A DNA stretch of 64,000 nucleotides from an uncultured Muribaculaceae bacterium (GTDB taxonomy: Bacteria; Bacteroidota; Bacteroidia; Bacteroidales; Muribaculaceae): assembly GCA_910579675.1 (NCBI GenBank), contig CAJTUF010000009.1, positions 33,575 through 97,574 of the forward strand, in the 5' to 3' direction. The translations under genes were made by a program, and so were the position numbers. Of the stretch, positions 26,428 through 35,755 are shown in pieces (within the stretch, counting starts at the first letter, position 1; every line of letters starts with the position of its first letter). The notes under the pieces were generated by a model, which saw only the letters and a list, made by a program, of their open reading frames with translations, had not been told where the DNA came from and searched no databases.

Positions 26428-27465
26428 ATGAGCAAACCGAGAATACTCGTAACCGGCGGCACCGGTTACATTGGCTCCCACACTACTGTCGAGCTTCAGG
26501 CAGCCGGCTATCCCGTAGTGATCATCGACAATCTGTCAAACTCCAACAAGGAGGTGCTCGACGGCATCGAGCGCATCTCGGGCATCCGTCCCGACTTCGT
26601 TGAGGCCGACTGCACCGACCTCGACGCCCTCAAGGATCTCTTTGCCAAATATCCCGACATCCGCGGCATCATCAACTTTGCCGCTTCCAAGGCTGTGGGC
26701 GAGTCGATGGAAAAACCGATCCTCTACTACCGCAACAACCTCAACACGCTCATGAACCTGCTCGACCTCATGGGTCCCAACGGAGTGAAAGGCATCGTGT
26801 TCTCCTCTTCCTGCACCGTATATGGCGAGCCCGACGTAAACCCCGTCACCGAGCAGAGCCCCATCAAGAAGGCCACCTCGCCCTATGGCAACACCAAGCA
26901 GATAAGCGAGGAGATCATCACCGACGTGATCAATGCCGGAGCTCCCTTCAAGAGCGTCATCCTCCGCTACTTCAACCCCGTAGGTGCCCACCCCTCGGCC
27001 GAGATCGGCGAGCTCCCCAACGGTGTGCCCCAGAACCTCATCCCCTACATCACCCAGACCGCCATCGGCATCCGCAAGGAGCTCAGCGTGTTTGGCAATG
27101 ACTATCCTACCCCCGACGGCTCCTGCATCCGCGACTTCATCAATGTTGTCGACCTCGCAAAGGCCCATGTAAAGGCCATGGACCGCATGCTCGAAAACCC
27201 CGAGGCCGAGCCCATCGAGATCTACAATCTCGGCACCGGCAACGGCGTGAGCGTGCTTGAGCTCATCAACACCTTCCAGGATGCCACCGGAGTGAAGGTG
27301 CCCTACAAGATTGTGGGCCGTCGTCCCGGCGACATCGAAAAGGTATGGGGCAACCCCTCCCACGCCAACGAAGTGCTCGGCTGGGTGGCCGACACCCCTC
27401 TGGCCGACACCATGCGCTCGGCTTGGGCCTGGCAGTGCAAGCTCCGCGAGCGCGGCATCATGTGA
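26428..27465 (+). CDS. galE: UDP-glucose 4-epimerase
   Basis: GalE interconverts UDP-glucose and UDP-galactose using bound NAD, feeding galactose catabolism and surface polysaccharide synthesis. The 345-residue short-chain dehydrogenase fold has the NAD motif VTGGTGYIGSHT at the N-terminus, FAASKAVGESMEKP, the catalytic SSSCTVYGEP and YGNTK (YxxxK), and the substrate block FNPVGAHPSAEIGE. It is a single-gene unit between its own promoter and a strong terminator. Confidence 0.95.
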   Translation: MSKPRILVTGGTGYIGSHTTVELQAAGYPVVIIDNLSNSNKEVLDGIERISGIRPDFVEADCTDLDALKDLFAKYPDIRGIINFAASKAVGESMEKPILYYRNNLNTLMNLLDLMGPNGVKGIVFSSSCTVYGEPDVNPVTEQSPIKKATSPYGNTKQISEEIITDVINAGAPFKSVILRYFNPVGAHPSAEIGELPNGVPQNLIPYITQTAIGIRKELSVFGNDYPTPDGSCIRDFINVVDLAKAHVKAMDRMLENPEAEPIEIYNLGTGNGVSVLELINTFQDATGVKVPYKIVGRRPGDIEKVWGNPSHANEVLGWVADTPLADTMRSAWAWQCKLRERGIM

Positions 27466-27490
27466 TCTGCCACCCGCATCAACTCATAAT

Positions 27491-27539
27491 GGGGAGGCCG
27501 ACGTTGCCACAATGGCAAGCGCCGGCCTCCCCCTTTTTT
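27491..27539 (+). terminator. Intrinsic terminator of galE
   Basis: A long hairpin with outer stem GGGGAGGCCG (27491-27500) and CGGCCTCCCC (27523-27532), and inner stem TTGCCA-CAA-TGGCAA (27504-27518), followed by six T. It is a textbook intrinsic terminator 26 bases after the galE stop. Confidence 0.92.
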
Positions 27540-27688
27540 ATCTCCGGTCCAAGGATAATCCTCCCCAATCATAAGCAACTGGTATCATACGGGCGGAAAC
27601 GGCCCCTCCGCCGCAACACAAACCGGCACCCGCGGCAAGGCGGGGCGTTTTTTCGCGCGGCAGGAGAGGATATTTGAGCGATTTGGCG

Positions 27689-27696
27689 TATCTTTG
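27689..27696 (+). promoter_or_regulatory. -7 box TATCTTTG of the yqeY unit
   Basis: TATCTTTG lies 71 bases before the YqeY start. TTTG occurs upstream only at non-standard spacing. It probably drives yqeY, serS and the SpoU gene, which follow closely. Confidence 0.55.
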
Positions 27697-27767
27697 CAGT
27701 CGCTAACATGTGCGCGGTGCCTCACGGTGCGGCGCCTATCAGTTTTTCTGTACAGATCAACACGACA

Positions 27768-28220
27768 ATGGATCTTTTCGACAAAATATCGGCCGACATC
27801 AAGACGGCTATGCTCGCCCGCGAGAAGGTGCGCCTCGAGACGCTCCGCGGCATCAAAAAAGAATTTCTCGAAGCTAAGACTGCCAAAGGGGCCGACGGCA
27901 CTCTGACCGACGACCACGCTATGAAAATCCTGGCCAAGATGGCCAAGCAGCGTCGCGAGACGGCTCAGATCTATGCCGAGCAGGCTCGTCCCGAACTCGC
28001 CGAAAATGAGCTCGCCGAAGCTGCCGTGATTGAGGAATATCTCCCCAAGGCCCTGAGTGCCGACGAGCTCCGCGCCGAGCTCACCGCCATCATCGCCGAG
28101 ACCGGCGCCACCGGGCCCAAGGAGATGGGCAAGGTGATGGGCGTGGCTTCCAAGCGCCTTGCCGGACGTGCCGACGGTCGCGCCGTTTCAGAGATGGTAA
28201 AGCAGCTCCTCAACTCTTAA
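27768..28220 (+). CDS. GatB/YqeY domain protein
   Basis: This 150-residue soluble protein of the YqeY family resembles the tail domain of GatB, the tRNA-dependent amidotransferase subunit that contacts tRNA. It starts MDLFDKISADIKTAMLAREK and contains ETLRGIKKEF, ELAEAAVIEEYLPKALS and the C-terminal GKVMGVASKRLAGRADGRAVSEMVK. The ATG at 27768 is preferred to an earlier in-frame ATG at 27708, which lies only 11 bases after the -7 box. Standalone YqeY proteins have no proven function; position next to serS agrees with a translation link. Confidence 0.88.
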   Translation: MDLFDKISADIKTAMLAREKVRLETLRGIKKEFLEAKTAKGADGTLTDDHAMKILAKMAKQRRETAQIYAEQARPELAENELAEAAVIEEYLPKALSADELRAELTAIIAETGATGPKEMGKVMGVASKRLAGRADGRAVSEMVKQLLNS

Positions 28221-28234
28221 TTTCATCACCAGCC

Positions 28235-29506
28235 ATGCTCACACTCCAGCAGATCAAGGAAAACCCCGGGCGCATCATCGAGCGCCTCGCCATAAAAGGC
28301 TTTGATGCCAAGCAACCTATCGAACGCGTGATAGCCCTCGACAGCGATCGCCGCGCCGCACAACTCGAAAACGACACCCTCGCAGGAGAGCAGAAGAAAC
28401 TCGCAGCCTCGATCGGCGCCCTCATGAAGCAGGGCAAGCGCGAGGAGGCTGAGGCCGCCAAGGCCGAAGTGGCCGCCCTCAAGGAGGCTCAGCGCGTGGC
28501 CTCGACCCGCCTCGACGCCGCCGAAGGGGAGATACGCGACATACTCCTGTCGATCCCCAACATACCCTGCGACGCCGTGCCTGCCGGCAAGAGCGCCGAC
28601 GACAATGTGGTGGAGAAAACCGGTGGCCCGATGCCCGACCTCCCCGCCGATGCCCTCCCCCACTGGGATCTGGCCAAGAAATACAATCTCATCGACTTCG
28701 ATCTGGGCGTGAAGATCACCGGCGCCGGCTTCCCTGTTTATATCGGCAAGGGTGCACGCCTGCAGCGGGCTCTGATCCAGTTTTTCCTCGACAGCGCCGT
28801 TGCGGCCGGATATACCGAGATCCAGCCCCCTTATGTGGTAAACGAAGCATCGGGCTACGGCACCGGACAGCTCCCCGACAAGGAGGGTCAGATGTATTTC
28901 GTAGGTGAAGACAAGCTCTATCTCATCCCCACCGCCGAAGTGCCCGTGACCAATCTCTACCGCGATGTGATCATCCCCGCCGACCGTCTGCCCATACGCA
29001 ATTGCGCCTACTCGGCTTGTTTCCGCCGCGAGGCCGGAAGCTACGGCAAGGATGTGCGCGGCCTCAACCGCCTCCATCAGTTTGACAAGGTGGAGATCGT
29101 GCGCATCGAGAAACCCGAAAACTCCTATGCCGCCCTCGAAGAGATGAAAGACCATGTGCAGGGTCTGCTTGAGGCCCTCGGTCTCCCCTGGCACATCCTC
29201 CGCCTCTGTGGTGGCGACATGAGCTTCACCTCGGCCATCACTTTCGACTTCGAGGTGTTCTCGGCTGCTCAGAAGCGCTGGCTCGAAGTGTCGTCGGTAT
29301 CCAACTTCGAGACATATCAGGCCAACCGTCTGAAGTGCCGCTACCGCACCGACGACAAGAAGACAGCCCTTTGCCACACCCTCAACGGCTCGGCTCTCGC
29401 CCTGCCCCGCATCATGGCCGCGCTGCTCGAAAACAACCAGACCCCCGAAGGGATCGTGGTGCCCGAGTGTCTGCGCCGCTACACCGGATTTGACATCATC
29501 TCCTGA
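28235..29506 (+). CDS. serS: Seryl-tRNA synthetase
   Basis: SerRS charges tRNA-Ser and, as in all bacteria, tRNA-Sec if present. The 423-residue protein has the N-terminal antiparallel coiled-coil arm (residues about 25-105, very rich in Ala, Lys and Glu) that grips the long variable arm of tRNA-Ser. A class II catalytic core follows: motif 2 CFRREAGSYGKDVRGLNRLH, serine-binding EVSSVSNFETYQANR, and motif 3 NGSALALPRIMAALLENNQ. It begins 14 bases after the yqeY stop. Confidence 0.97.
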   Translation: MLTLQQIKENPGRIIERLAIKGFDAKQPIERVIALDSDRRAAQLENDTLAGEQKKLAASIGALMKQGKREEAEAAKAEVAALKEAQRVASTRLDAAEGEIRDILLSIPNIPCDAVPAGKSADDNVVEKTGGPMPDLPADALPHWDLAKKYNLIDFDLGVKITGAGFPVYIGKGARLQRALIQFFLDSAVAAGYTEIQPPYVVNEASGYGTGQLPDKEGQMYFVGEDKLYLIPTAEVPVTNLYRDVIIPADRLPIRNCAYSACFRREAGSYGKDVRGLNRLHQFDKVEIVRIEKPENSYAALEEMKDHVQGLLEALGLPWHILRLCGGDMSFTSAITFDFEVFSAAQKRWLEVSSVSNFETYQANRLKCRYRTDDKKTALCHTLNGSALALPRIMAALLENNQTPEGIVVPECLRRYTGFDIIS

Positions 29507-29534
29507 TCAGCTCCACACATCCTCAAAGCCTTTC

Positions 29535-30068
29535 ATGGAGAAAAAAACCATATGGGACCTCGGCCGGCCGTCGGTAGACCAATACCGCAGCCGGCCGAAG
29601 CTGCCGATAGCCCTCATTGCCGACAATATCCGCAGCCTCAACAATATCGGATCGCTTTTCCGCACCTCCGACGCATTCCTTGTCGACCGCATCGCTCTCT
29701 GCGGCATCTCGGCCACGCCTCCCAGCCCCGAGATACACAAGACCGCCCTCGGAGCCGAGGACTCGGTGGATTGGATCCACTACCCAACCGTAACCGAGGC
29801 CATCGACGCTCTCCGCGCCGACGGCTTTACCATCTGCTGCCTTGAGCAAGTGAAAGGAAGCGTGGCCCTCGACAAATTCCGTCCCGATCCCAACGGCAAG
29901 TATGCCGTAATAGTGGGCCACGAAGTCGATGGAGTGAGCCAGGAGGCGGTCGATGCCGCCGACATTTGCCTCGAGATTCCGCAGTATGGCACCAAACACT
30001 CGCTCAACGTGTCGGTGAGCGCCGCCCTTGCCCTCTGGCAGATATTCACCGCCCTCAGGCCCGAATAA
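29535..30068 (+). CDS. SpoU/TrmH family RNA 2'-O-methyltransferase
   Basis: This 177-residue protein matches the SPOUT fold: IADNIRSLNNIGSLFRTSDA (motif 1), YAVIVGHEVDGVSQEAVDAA (motif 2) and EIPQYGTKHSLNVSVSAALAL (motif 3). These methyltransferases modify a ribose in rRNA or tRNA; the target cannot be assigned here. The ATG at 29535 is chosen because an earlier in-frame ATG at 29490 falls inside serS and adds residues outside the fold. The gene ends 20 bases before a GNAT gene. Confidence 0.9.
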   Translation: MEKKTIWDLGRPSVDQYRSRPKLPIALIADNIRSLNNIGSLFRTSDAFLVDRIALCGISATPPSPEIHKTALGAEDSVDWIHYPTVTEAIDALRADGFTICCLEQVKGSVALDKFRPDPNGKYAVIVGHEVDGVSQEAVDAADICLEIPQYGTKHSLNVSVSAALALWQIFTALRPE

Positions 30069-30088
30069 TAATCCGCTTCTCATCAACC

Positions 30089-30964
30089 ATGCCCAAGCCC
30101 CAGCCGCATATCACAAACCTGAGCGAGGTGGCGATGCCAGCCATCATCGCCGCCTTTGCCGAAGCCTTCAGCGACTATGCCGTGACATTCGATCCAGCCC
30201 AGACCGAGGCCATGCTCACGCGACGGGGCCTCTGCCCGGAGCTGTCGTTTGCCGCATGGGAAGATGGCCGGATAGTGGCTTTCACCCTCACAGGCACCGG
30301 CACCTTCCGCTCCATAGCCACCTGCTACGACTGCGCCACCGCCACCATCCCCTCACGGCGCGGACTCGGACTCGGGGGCGCTCTGTTCCGCCATGCCCTG
30401 CCCCACCTTGCCGCCAGCGGTGCCCGCCAATATCTGCTTGAAGTGCTCACCACCAACGAGCGCGCCATCGCACTCTACACCGGCGCCGGATTCAGCCGCG
30501 ACACCCTCTATCTATGCTACGGCGGCGACACGGCTCTGTCGCTACCTCATGGGGTGTGTCCTCCGGCCGGTATCAGCCTCCGCCCCATAGATCCCGGAGT
30601 GTTGCACGGATGCGCCACTTTCACCGACTTCACCCCTTCGTGGCAAAACAGCTTCGAGTCGATAGAGCGAGGCGCCGGAAACCTCGTGATGACGGGCGCT
30701 TTCGATAATTGCCAAGGCCGATGCGTGGGCTATTGCGTGGCCGATCCGGCCACGGGCGACATTTCCCAGATAGCGGTCGACCAGACCATGCGGCGCCGGG
30801 GCATAGGTCGGGCCATGCTCTCGGCCATGGCCCCGGAGTTGCTCACCGGGCGCTTCAAGTTGCTCAACATCGACGAGCATTGCCACTCCCTCCTGGCCTT
30901 CCTCGATGCACTCGGCATAGAGCGCGGACTCTCGCAATATGCCATGCTCCGCCCACTCCCTTAA
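30089..30964 (+). CDS. GNAT N-acetyltransferase with two GNAT modules
   Basis: This 291-residue protein has two GCN5-related domains. The first contains ATIPSRRGLGLGGALFRHAL, followed by NERAIALYTGAGFSRD. The second contains ISQIAVDQTMRRRGIGRAML, a good acetyl-CoA pyrophosphate-binding loop (RRxxGIG), followed by NIDEHCHSLLAFLDALGIE. The substrate is unknown. A start at 30089 is chosen over an earlier frame extension that overlaps the SpoU gene by about 100 bases. Confidence 0.82.
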   Translation: MPKPQPHITNLSEVAMPAIIAAFAEAFSDYAVTFDPAQTEAMLTRRGLCPELSFAAWEDGRIVAFTLTGTGTFRSIATCYDCATATIPSRRGLGLGGALFRHALPHLAASGARQYLLEVLTTNERAIALYTGAGFSRDTLYLCYGGDTALSLPHGVCPPAGISLRPIDPGVLHGCATFTDFTPSWQNSFESIERGAGNLVMTGAFDNCQGRCVGYCVADPATGDISQIAVDQTMRRRGIGRAMLSAMAPELLTGRFKLLNIDEHCHSLLAFLDALGIERGLSQYAMLRPLP

Positions 30965-30998
30965 CCGGGATGACTGTCTTATTCCGACGATTTTTTTA

Positions 30999-31006
30999 TA
31001 ACTTTG
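30999..31006 (+). promoter_or_regulatory. -7 box TAACTTTG of the Ig-like lipoprotein gene
   Basis: TAACTTTG lies 37 bases before the preferred start at 31044. It implies transcription starts near 31013, so the in-frame ATG at 31011 cannot be the start. Confidence 0.55.
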
Positions 31007-31043
31007 CAAGGTGATGACCAATCTCCGACAATTGCGGCACCTG

Positions 31044-33104
31044 ATGAGGCGCCGGCCCATGACCATATTGCCCGCCGTGGTGGCTTTGATAGCCGCCATA
31101 GCAACCGGGTGTGCCTCGATGGGACGCCCCGAAGGCGGCCCACGCGACACGATGCCTCCAGTATTTGTGTCGGGATCGCCGGCTCCGGGCGCCCTCAATG
31201 TGACCACCAACAAGATCCGCCTGCGCTTCAACGAAAATATCGACCTGAAAAATGTGCAGCAGACGGTGATAGTGAGCCCGGCACAGAAGCGCCAGCCTCT
31301 GATCTCGTCGGTGGGCCCGTGGATCAACGTGGAGCTGCGCGATACCCTCCGCGACTCTATGACCTACACCATCGACTTCGGCGACGCCATCACCGATCTC
31401 AACGAAGGCAACCCCCTCGACGGCTTCGCTTATGCCTTCTCGACAGGTCCGGTGATCGACACCCTCTCGGTGTCGGGCATGGTGTTTGAGGCCCGCACCC
31501 TCGAGCCGGCCCAGGGCATGCTCGTGGGTGTGTACAATACCCACGAGCCCGACTCGGCCATAGCGACAATGCCTTTTGAGCGCGTCACCCGCACCAACCA
31601 GCTCGGACAGTTCACTATACGCAACCTCGCCCCCGGATCTTACCGCATCTATGCCCTCAACGACATGAACAGCGACTACCACTGGGACCGCTCCGAAGAT
31701 GTGGCATTCCTGGGCGAAGCCATCACGCCGGTGGCCGAAACATCGGTGGTGACCGACAGCCTGAAGGCCGCCGACGGCACCGACTCGATTGTGACATCCA
31801 CCACGGTGACATATCTGCCAAACGATATTCTGCTCACATGGTTTAACGAAAACTACAAGCCGGCCTACATGACCAAATATGAGCGCAACTCCGAAAGCCG
31901 CATGACTCTGCTCTTCAACGCTCCCACCGACAGCGCGCCAGAGCTGCGCATCGTGGCTTCAGATGGACCGCTGGCCGCGCTCAACGGCAAGCCATCCTCC
32001 GAATGGGCCGCCATCGACATGTCGGCCGGGCGCGACTCGCTCGACATATGGATCACCGACTCGGCTGTGATACGCACCGACTCGCTCCTTATCTCGGCCC
32101 GCTACCTGATGACCGACACCACCGACCGCCTCGTGTGGGCCACCGACACCGTGAAGATGTTCATGCGCAATTCAGGCAAAAAGAAAAAAAACAGCGACAA
32201 GAACGACGAGCCCAAGGCCGACGATGAAGCCACCGACTCGACAGCTCCCGCCGCGCCTGAGATTCCAAAGATGGCAATCTCTATCGACGGTGGAAAGACT
32301 CAGCAGCTCAACCGCCCCCTGCGCCTGACCATCGACAGGCCTCTGGCCCGCTTTGACTCGTCGGCAGTCAAGCTCGAATTAAAACCTGAGGGCGACTCGG
32401 TGTGGACCGCCGTCAAAGGATTCGGACTGCGCCGCTCCGACAGCGGGCGCCTTCTCCAGCTTATGGGATCGCCGGTAGAGTGGCAGTCGGGGGCATCATA
32501 CCGCCTCACCGTCGACTCCGCCGCACTATTGAGCGTCTACGGAGAGGTGCTTCCCAAAACCGTACTCGAATTCAACGCCCGCAAGGCCGACGAGTATTCG
32601 GCCATTTTCTTCAACATCTCAGGCACCGACGGACGCGATGCCGTGGTGGAGCTGCTCAACAAGAGCGACGAGCCTGTGGCCAGCGCAAAAGTGACCAATG
32701 GCCGTGCCGAACTCCGCTACCTCGAGCCGGCAACATACTATGCGCGACTCTTTTTCGACACCAACGGCAACGGCATTTACGACACCGGATCGCTCCTCGA
32801 CAGCATCCAGCCCGAAGAGACCGCCTATTATCCCAAAAAAATTGCCGTGAAGAAAAACTGGGACATAGAGCAGACATGGGACATTTATGAGGTGCCCATC
32901 GACCTCCAGAAGCCCAACGACATAAAGAAAAACAAACCCAAGAAAAAGCCCGGCGAAGAACCATTGCCCGAAGAGGAGGATGAGGATCAGCTCGATCAGT
33001 TCGGTCGTCCGATCAACGGCAACGGCTTGGGCGGAAACAACTATACCAACCCGTTTGGCGGACGCGGCAACAACCGCAACCAGCAGCTCATGAACACCCG
33101 CTGA
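31044..33104 (+). CDS. Ig-like domain lipoprotein
   Basis: This 686-residue cell-envelope lipoprotein has leader MRRRPMTILPAVVALIAAIA followed by TGC, a lipobox. Then comes ASMGRPEGGPRDTMPPVFVS and a bacterial Ig-like domain of the SbsA type (ALNVTTNKIRLRFNENIDLK). The middle includes a carboxypeptidase-like repeat (MLVGVYNTHEPDS, APGSYRIYALNDMNSDYHWD). A Lys/Asp-rich low-complexity segment lies near residue 385. The C-terminal tail is Gly/Asn-rich. Proteins of this plan are near-universal in Bacteroidetes and of unknown role. Confidence 0.82.
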   Translation: MRRRPMTILPAVVALIAAIATGCASMGRPEGGPRDTMPPVFVSGSPAPGALNVTTNKIRLRFNENIDLKNVQQTVIVSPAQKRQPLISSVGPWINVELRDTLRDSMTYTIDFGDAITDLNEGNPLDGFAYAFSTGPVIDTLSVSGMVFEARTLEPAQGMLVGVYNTHEPDSAIATMPFERVTRTNQLGQFTIRNLAPGSYRIYALNDMNSDYHWDRSEDVAFLGEAITPVAETSVVTDSLKAADGTDSIVTSTTVTYLPNDILLTWFNENYKPAYMTKYERNSESRMTLLFNAPTDSAPELRIVASDGPLAALNGKPSSEWAAIDMSAGRDSLDIWITDSAVIRTDSLLISARYLMTDTTDRLVWATDTVKMFMRNSGKKKKNSDKNDEPKADDEATDSTAPAAPEIPKMAISIDGGKTQQLNRPLRLTIDRPLARFDSSAVKLELKPEGDSVWTAVKGFGLRRSDSGRLLQLMGSPVEWQSGASYRLTVDSAALLSVYGEVLPKTVLEFNARKADEYSAIFFNISGTDGRDAVVELLNKSDEPVASAKVTNGRAELRYLEPATYYARLFFDTNGNGIYDTGSLLDSIQPEETAYYPKKIAVKKNWDIEQTWDIYEVPIDLQKPNDIKKNKPKKKPGEEPLPEEEDEDQLDQFGRPINGNGLGGNNYTNPFGGRGNNRNQQLMNTR

Positions 33105-33139
33105 CCCATTTCCGCCATCACATCCTTGATCTCACCACC

Positions 33140-33784
33140 ATGACACGCGACATCATACCCGGCCCGACTCTCGAACGCCTACCATGGTATCTTGCCTACA
33201 TATCCATGCTCCGTGCTTCAAAGGTAGAGTATGTTTCATCCACCTCTATAGCTCGGGAGCTCAACGTCGATCCCTCCCAGACAGCCAAAGATCTGTCGTA
33301 TCTCAAGATTAAGGGACGCACGAGAGTGGGTTATGAGGTTGCAATGCTCGAACAGAAGCTATCAGCTTTTCTCGGCTTCAAACGCTCCCATCCGGCTGTG
33401 ATGATAGGCTGCGGATCGCTTGGAAGCGCCCTCATAGCCGACCGCGGACTGCAGAACTACGGCCTGCATATAGTGGCCGGATTTGACACCGACAGCAGCC
33501 TTGCCGGCAAAATCATCGATGGAGTGGAGATCTATCCCATGAGCCGGCTCGAAGAGCTCCGTCCATCGCTCGACGCTGAGATAGCTGTGATAGCCGTGCC
33601 GGTCGAAAACGCCCAGAATGCCGCCGACCATGCGGTGGCCGCCGGAATCAAGGCGCTGTGGAATTTCACCCCCTTCCGATTGCGTACCCGCGAGGATATT
33701 GTGATCCAGAACACATCCTTCTACTCCCATCTCGCGGTGATGTACAACCGTCTGGCCAATCTCCATTCACCTCTCCGCCGCTGA
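33140..33784 (+). CDS. rex: Redox-sensing transcriptional repressor Rex
   Basis: Rex senses the NADH/NAD+ ratio and represses fermentation and anaerobic respiration genes when NAD+ is high. The 214-residue protein has an N-terminal winged helix (ERLPWYLAYISMLRASKVEY, STSIARELNVDPSQTAKDL) and a Rossmann domain with IGCGSLGSALIADRG. The C-terminal domain-swap helix (FYSHLAVMYNRLANL) is present. It starts 35 bases after the Ig-like lipoprotein gene and is probably on the same transcript. Confidence 0.93.
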   Translation: MTRDIIPGPTLERLPWYLAYISMLRASKVEYVSSTSIARELNVDPSQTAKDLSYLKIKGRTRVGYEVAMLEQKLSAFLGFKRSHPAVMIGCGSLGSALIADRGLQNYGLHIVAGFDTDSSLAGKIIDGVEIYPMSRLEELRPSLDAEIAVIAVPVENAQNAADHAVAAGIKALWNFTPFRLRTREDIVIQNTSFYSHLAVMYNRLANLHSPLRR

Positions 33785-33800
33785 TCCACCCTTTGTCGAT

Positions 33801-34376
33801 ATGAAACTGATAGCCCTTACGCGCGGCCTCCATGAGCCCGTCGACCTTTTCCCCAATGCCATAGTTGTGCCCGACTCAGCAATCACCCTCCCGGGCAGGC
33901 CCCTGTTTGTGCCCGACTTTGCTCCATGCTGGGAAGCCCGGATAATGGTGGGTGTGAGAGTGAGCCGCCTCGGCAAGGGGATAGCCCCCCGCTTCGCCCC
34001 GCGCTACTACGACGCCATCACGCTTCTCTTGCGTCTTATCCCTACTGGCGGATCCGGATATCCCGGAGCACTCGCGGCTGCATTCGACGGCTGCATACAG
34101 CAGGGCGAATGGATCGACATTGCTTCGCTTGAACTTGAGGCACCATTGACGATCGACTGCTGCGGCGAGCGCATCGAAGCCCGGCATGTCGACCTCGCCA
34201 TCGACGAGGCATTAGCCGCAGTGGCCCGCTACACCACCATCCGCAACGGCGACATAATATGCTCCGCCACGTTGCCGTGGAGCGCTGAAGTGGCACCGGG
34301 CCACATGGTCGAGGCATCTATCGGGCAACCCGGTGCCCCCTCGCCCCTTCCCTGCCTTCACGCGCGCCTCAAATAA
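33801..34376 (+). CDS. FAH-like protein lacking metal ligands
   Basis: This 191-residue protein matches the fumarylacetoacetate hydrolase C-terminal fold in a Bacteroidales subfamily: ITLPGRPLFVPDF, VGVRVSRLGKGIAPRFAPRYYDAIT, and a final GDIICSATLPW where enzymes have GDLIFTGTP. The metal-binding pattern is eroded. The ExE motif reads EARI, and the Asp that normally follows in FTARD is replaced in LLLRLIPTGG. It may have lost catalysis. It begins 16 bases after rex. Confidence 0.65.
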   Translation: MKLIALTRGLHEPVDLFPNAIVVPDSAITLPGRPLFVPDFAPCWEARIMVGVRVSRLGKGIAPRFAPRYYDAITLLLRLIPTGGSGYPGALAAAFDGCIQQGEWIDIASLELEAPLTIDCCGERIEARHVDLAIDEALAAVARYTTIRNGDIICSATLPWSAEVAPGHMVEASIGQPGAPSPLPCLHARLK

Positions 34377-34489
34377 TAATAGAGGCGCCGCCCCACACAA
34401 TAAAAGCACGGCTGATGAGTTATATATGTGTATTGGCGTAGGCCAAACTCTCTCATTCACATCTCCCCCTACGCATCCATCAGCCCACG

Positions 34490-35704
34490 ATGAACATCCG
34501 CCCATACATTATATCCCTCCCGGCCATCCTCGCCATCATGAACCCCGTCATGACCGCGGCGCAGGACAAAAACGACTTCAACCCCATCCAGACCGGAGTA
34601 AACTCGCTCAACATAGCACCCGACGCCCGTGGAGCATCGATGGGCGATCTCGGAGCTGCAACCGACCCCGATGCCAACTCTCAATTCTGGAACCCGTCGA
34701 AATATGCCTTTGCCTACAGTCAGGGTGCTCTATCGCTGAGCTACACCCCCTGGCTCCGCAGCCTCGTCAACGACATATTCCTGGCCAACCTGTCGGGCTA
34801 CTGGAAATTGGGCCATGACGACAATCAGGCCATCTCGGCCACCCTGCGCTACTTTTCGCTGGGCGAAGTGAGCACCTACGGCTCTGAAATATCAAGCGGC
34901 CAGACCCTCAACCCCTACGAGATGAGCTTCGATGTGGGCTACTCACGCAAACTGTCGGAAAAGTTTTCGATGGGCGTAGTGCTCCGATACATCTATTCCG
35001 ACCTCGCGTTTTCCGACTCATATGCAGGCGACCAGAACACCGGAGCATCAGCATTCTCGGCCGACATATCGGGCTACTACACCACATATCCCATCATAGG
35101 GCGCAACGAGTGTCAGTTCTCATGGGGTTGGAACATATCCAACATCGGCACCAAAGTGGCCTACAATCAGGGGGAGAATCCGGCATTCCTGCCCACCAAC
35201 CTCCGACTTGGCACCGCTTTCACCTTCCCTCTTGCCGATTACCATAACCTCACATTCGCCCTCGACGCCAACAAGCTTCTGGTGCCCGCCCGCCCCCTCG
35301 AAAGCTCCTACGATGTGTCGACAGCCGAAGGGCAGAAGGAATATCTCGACGCCCTCGAGAAGTGGGAAAACATGTCGCCCATCACCGGCATATTCAAATC
35401 GTTCAGCGACGCCCCCGGCGGAGCCTCCGAAGAGCTCAAGGAGATAATGTGGAGCCTCGGCACCGAGTACAGTTACAACAGCCAGTTTTTCCTACGCGCC
35501 GGTTACTTCTATGAGCATGCCATGAAAGGCAACCGCCAATATTTCGGCATCGGCGCCGGCTTCGCCCTCAATGTGCTGCGCCTCGACGCCTCATATATGC
35601 TGGCCACAGCCCAGACTTCGCCGCTCGACCAGACACTCCGCTTCTCCCTCACATTCGACATGGATGGCCTCAGGGAGATATTCGGCGGACGACGACGCCG
35701 CTGA
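34490..35704 (+). CDS. porV: PorV-like outer-membrane protein of the type IX secretion system
   Basis: This 404-residue outer-membrane beta barrel begins with a signal peptide (residues 1-24). Its mature start QDKNDFNPIQTGVNSLNIAP, DARGASMGDLGAATDPD, and WNPSKYAF are hallmarks of PorV/LptO. PorV shuttles cargo between the T9SS translocon and the PorU sortase. Alternating strands run to a C-terminal LRFSLTFDMDGLREIF. No other T9SS gene is nearby, so the rest of the machinery, if present, is elsewhere. Confidence 0.88.
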   Translation: MNIRPYIISLPAILAIMNPVMTAAQDKNDFNPIQTGVNSLNIAPDARGASMGDLGAATDPDANSQFWNPSKYAFAYSQGALSLSYTPWLRSLVNDIFLANLSGYWKLGHDDNQAISATLRYFSLGEVSTYGSEISSGQTLNPYEMSFDVGYSRKLSEKFSMGVVLRYIYSDLAFSDSYAGDQNTGASAFSADISGYYTTYPIIGRNECQFSWGWNISNIGTKVAYNQGENPAFLPTNLRLGTAFTFPLADYHNLTFALDANKLLVPARPLESSYDVSTAEGQKEYLDALEKWENMSPITGIFKSFSDAPGGASEELKEIMWSLGTEYSYNSQFFLRAGYFYEHAMKGNRQYFGIGAGFALNVLRLDASYMLATAQTSPLDQTLRFSLTFDMDGLREIFGGRRRR

Positions 35705-35755
35705 CCCTTAGTCCGGATGGCGCTAATCATACACCAGTTTTTATAAAGAGTATAT

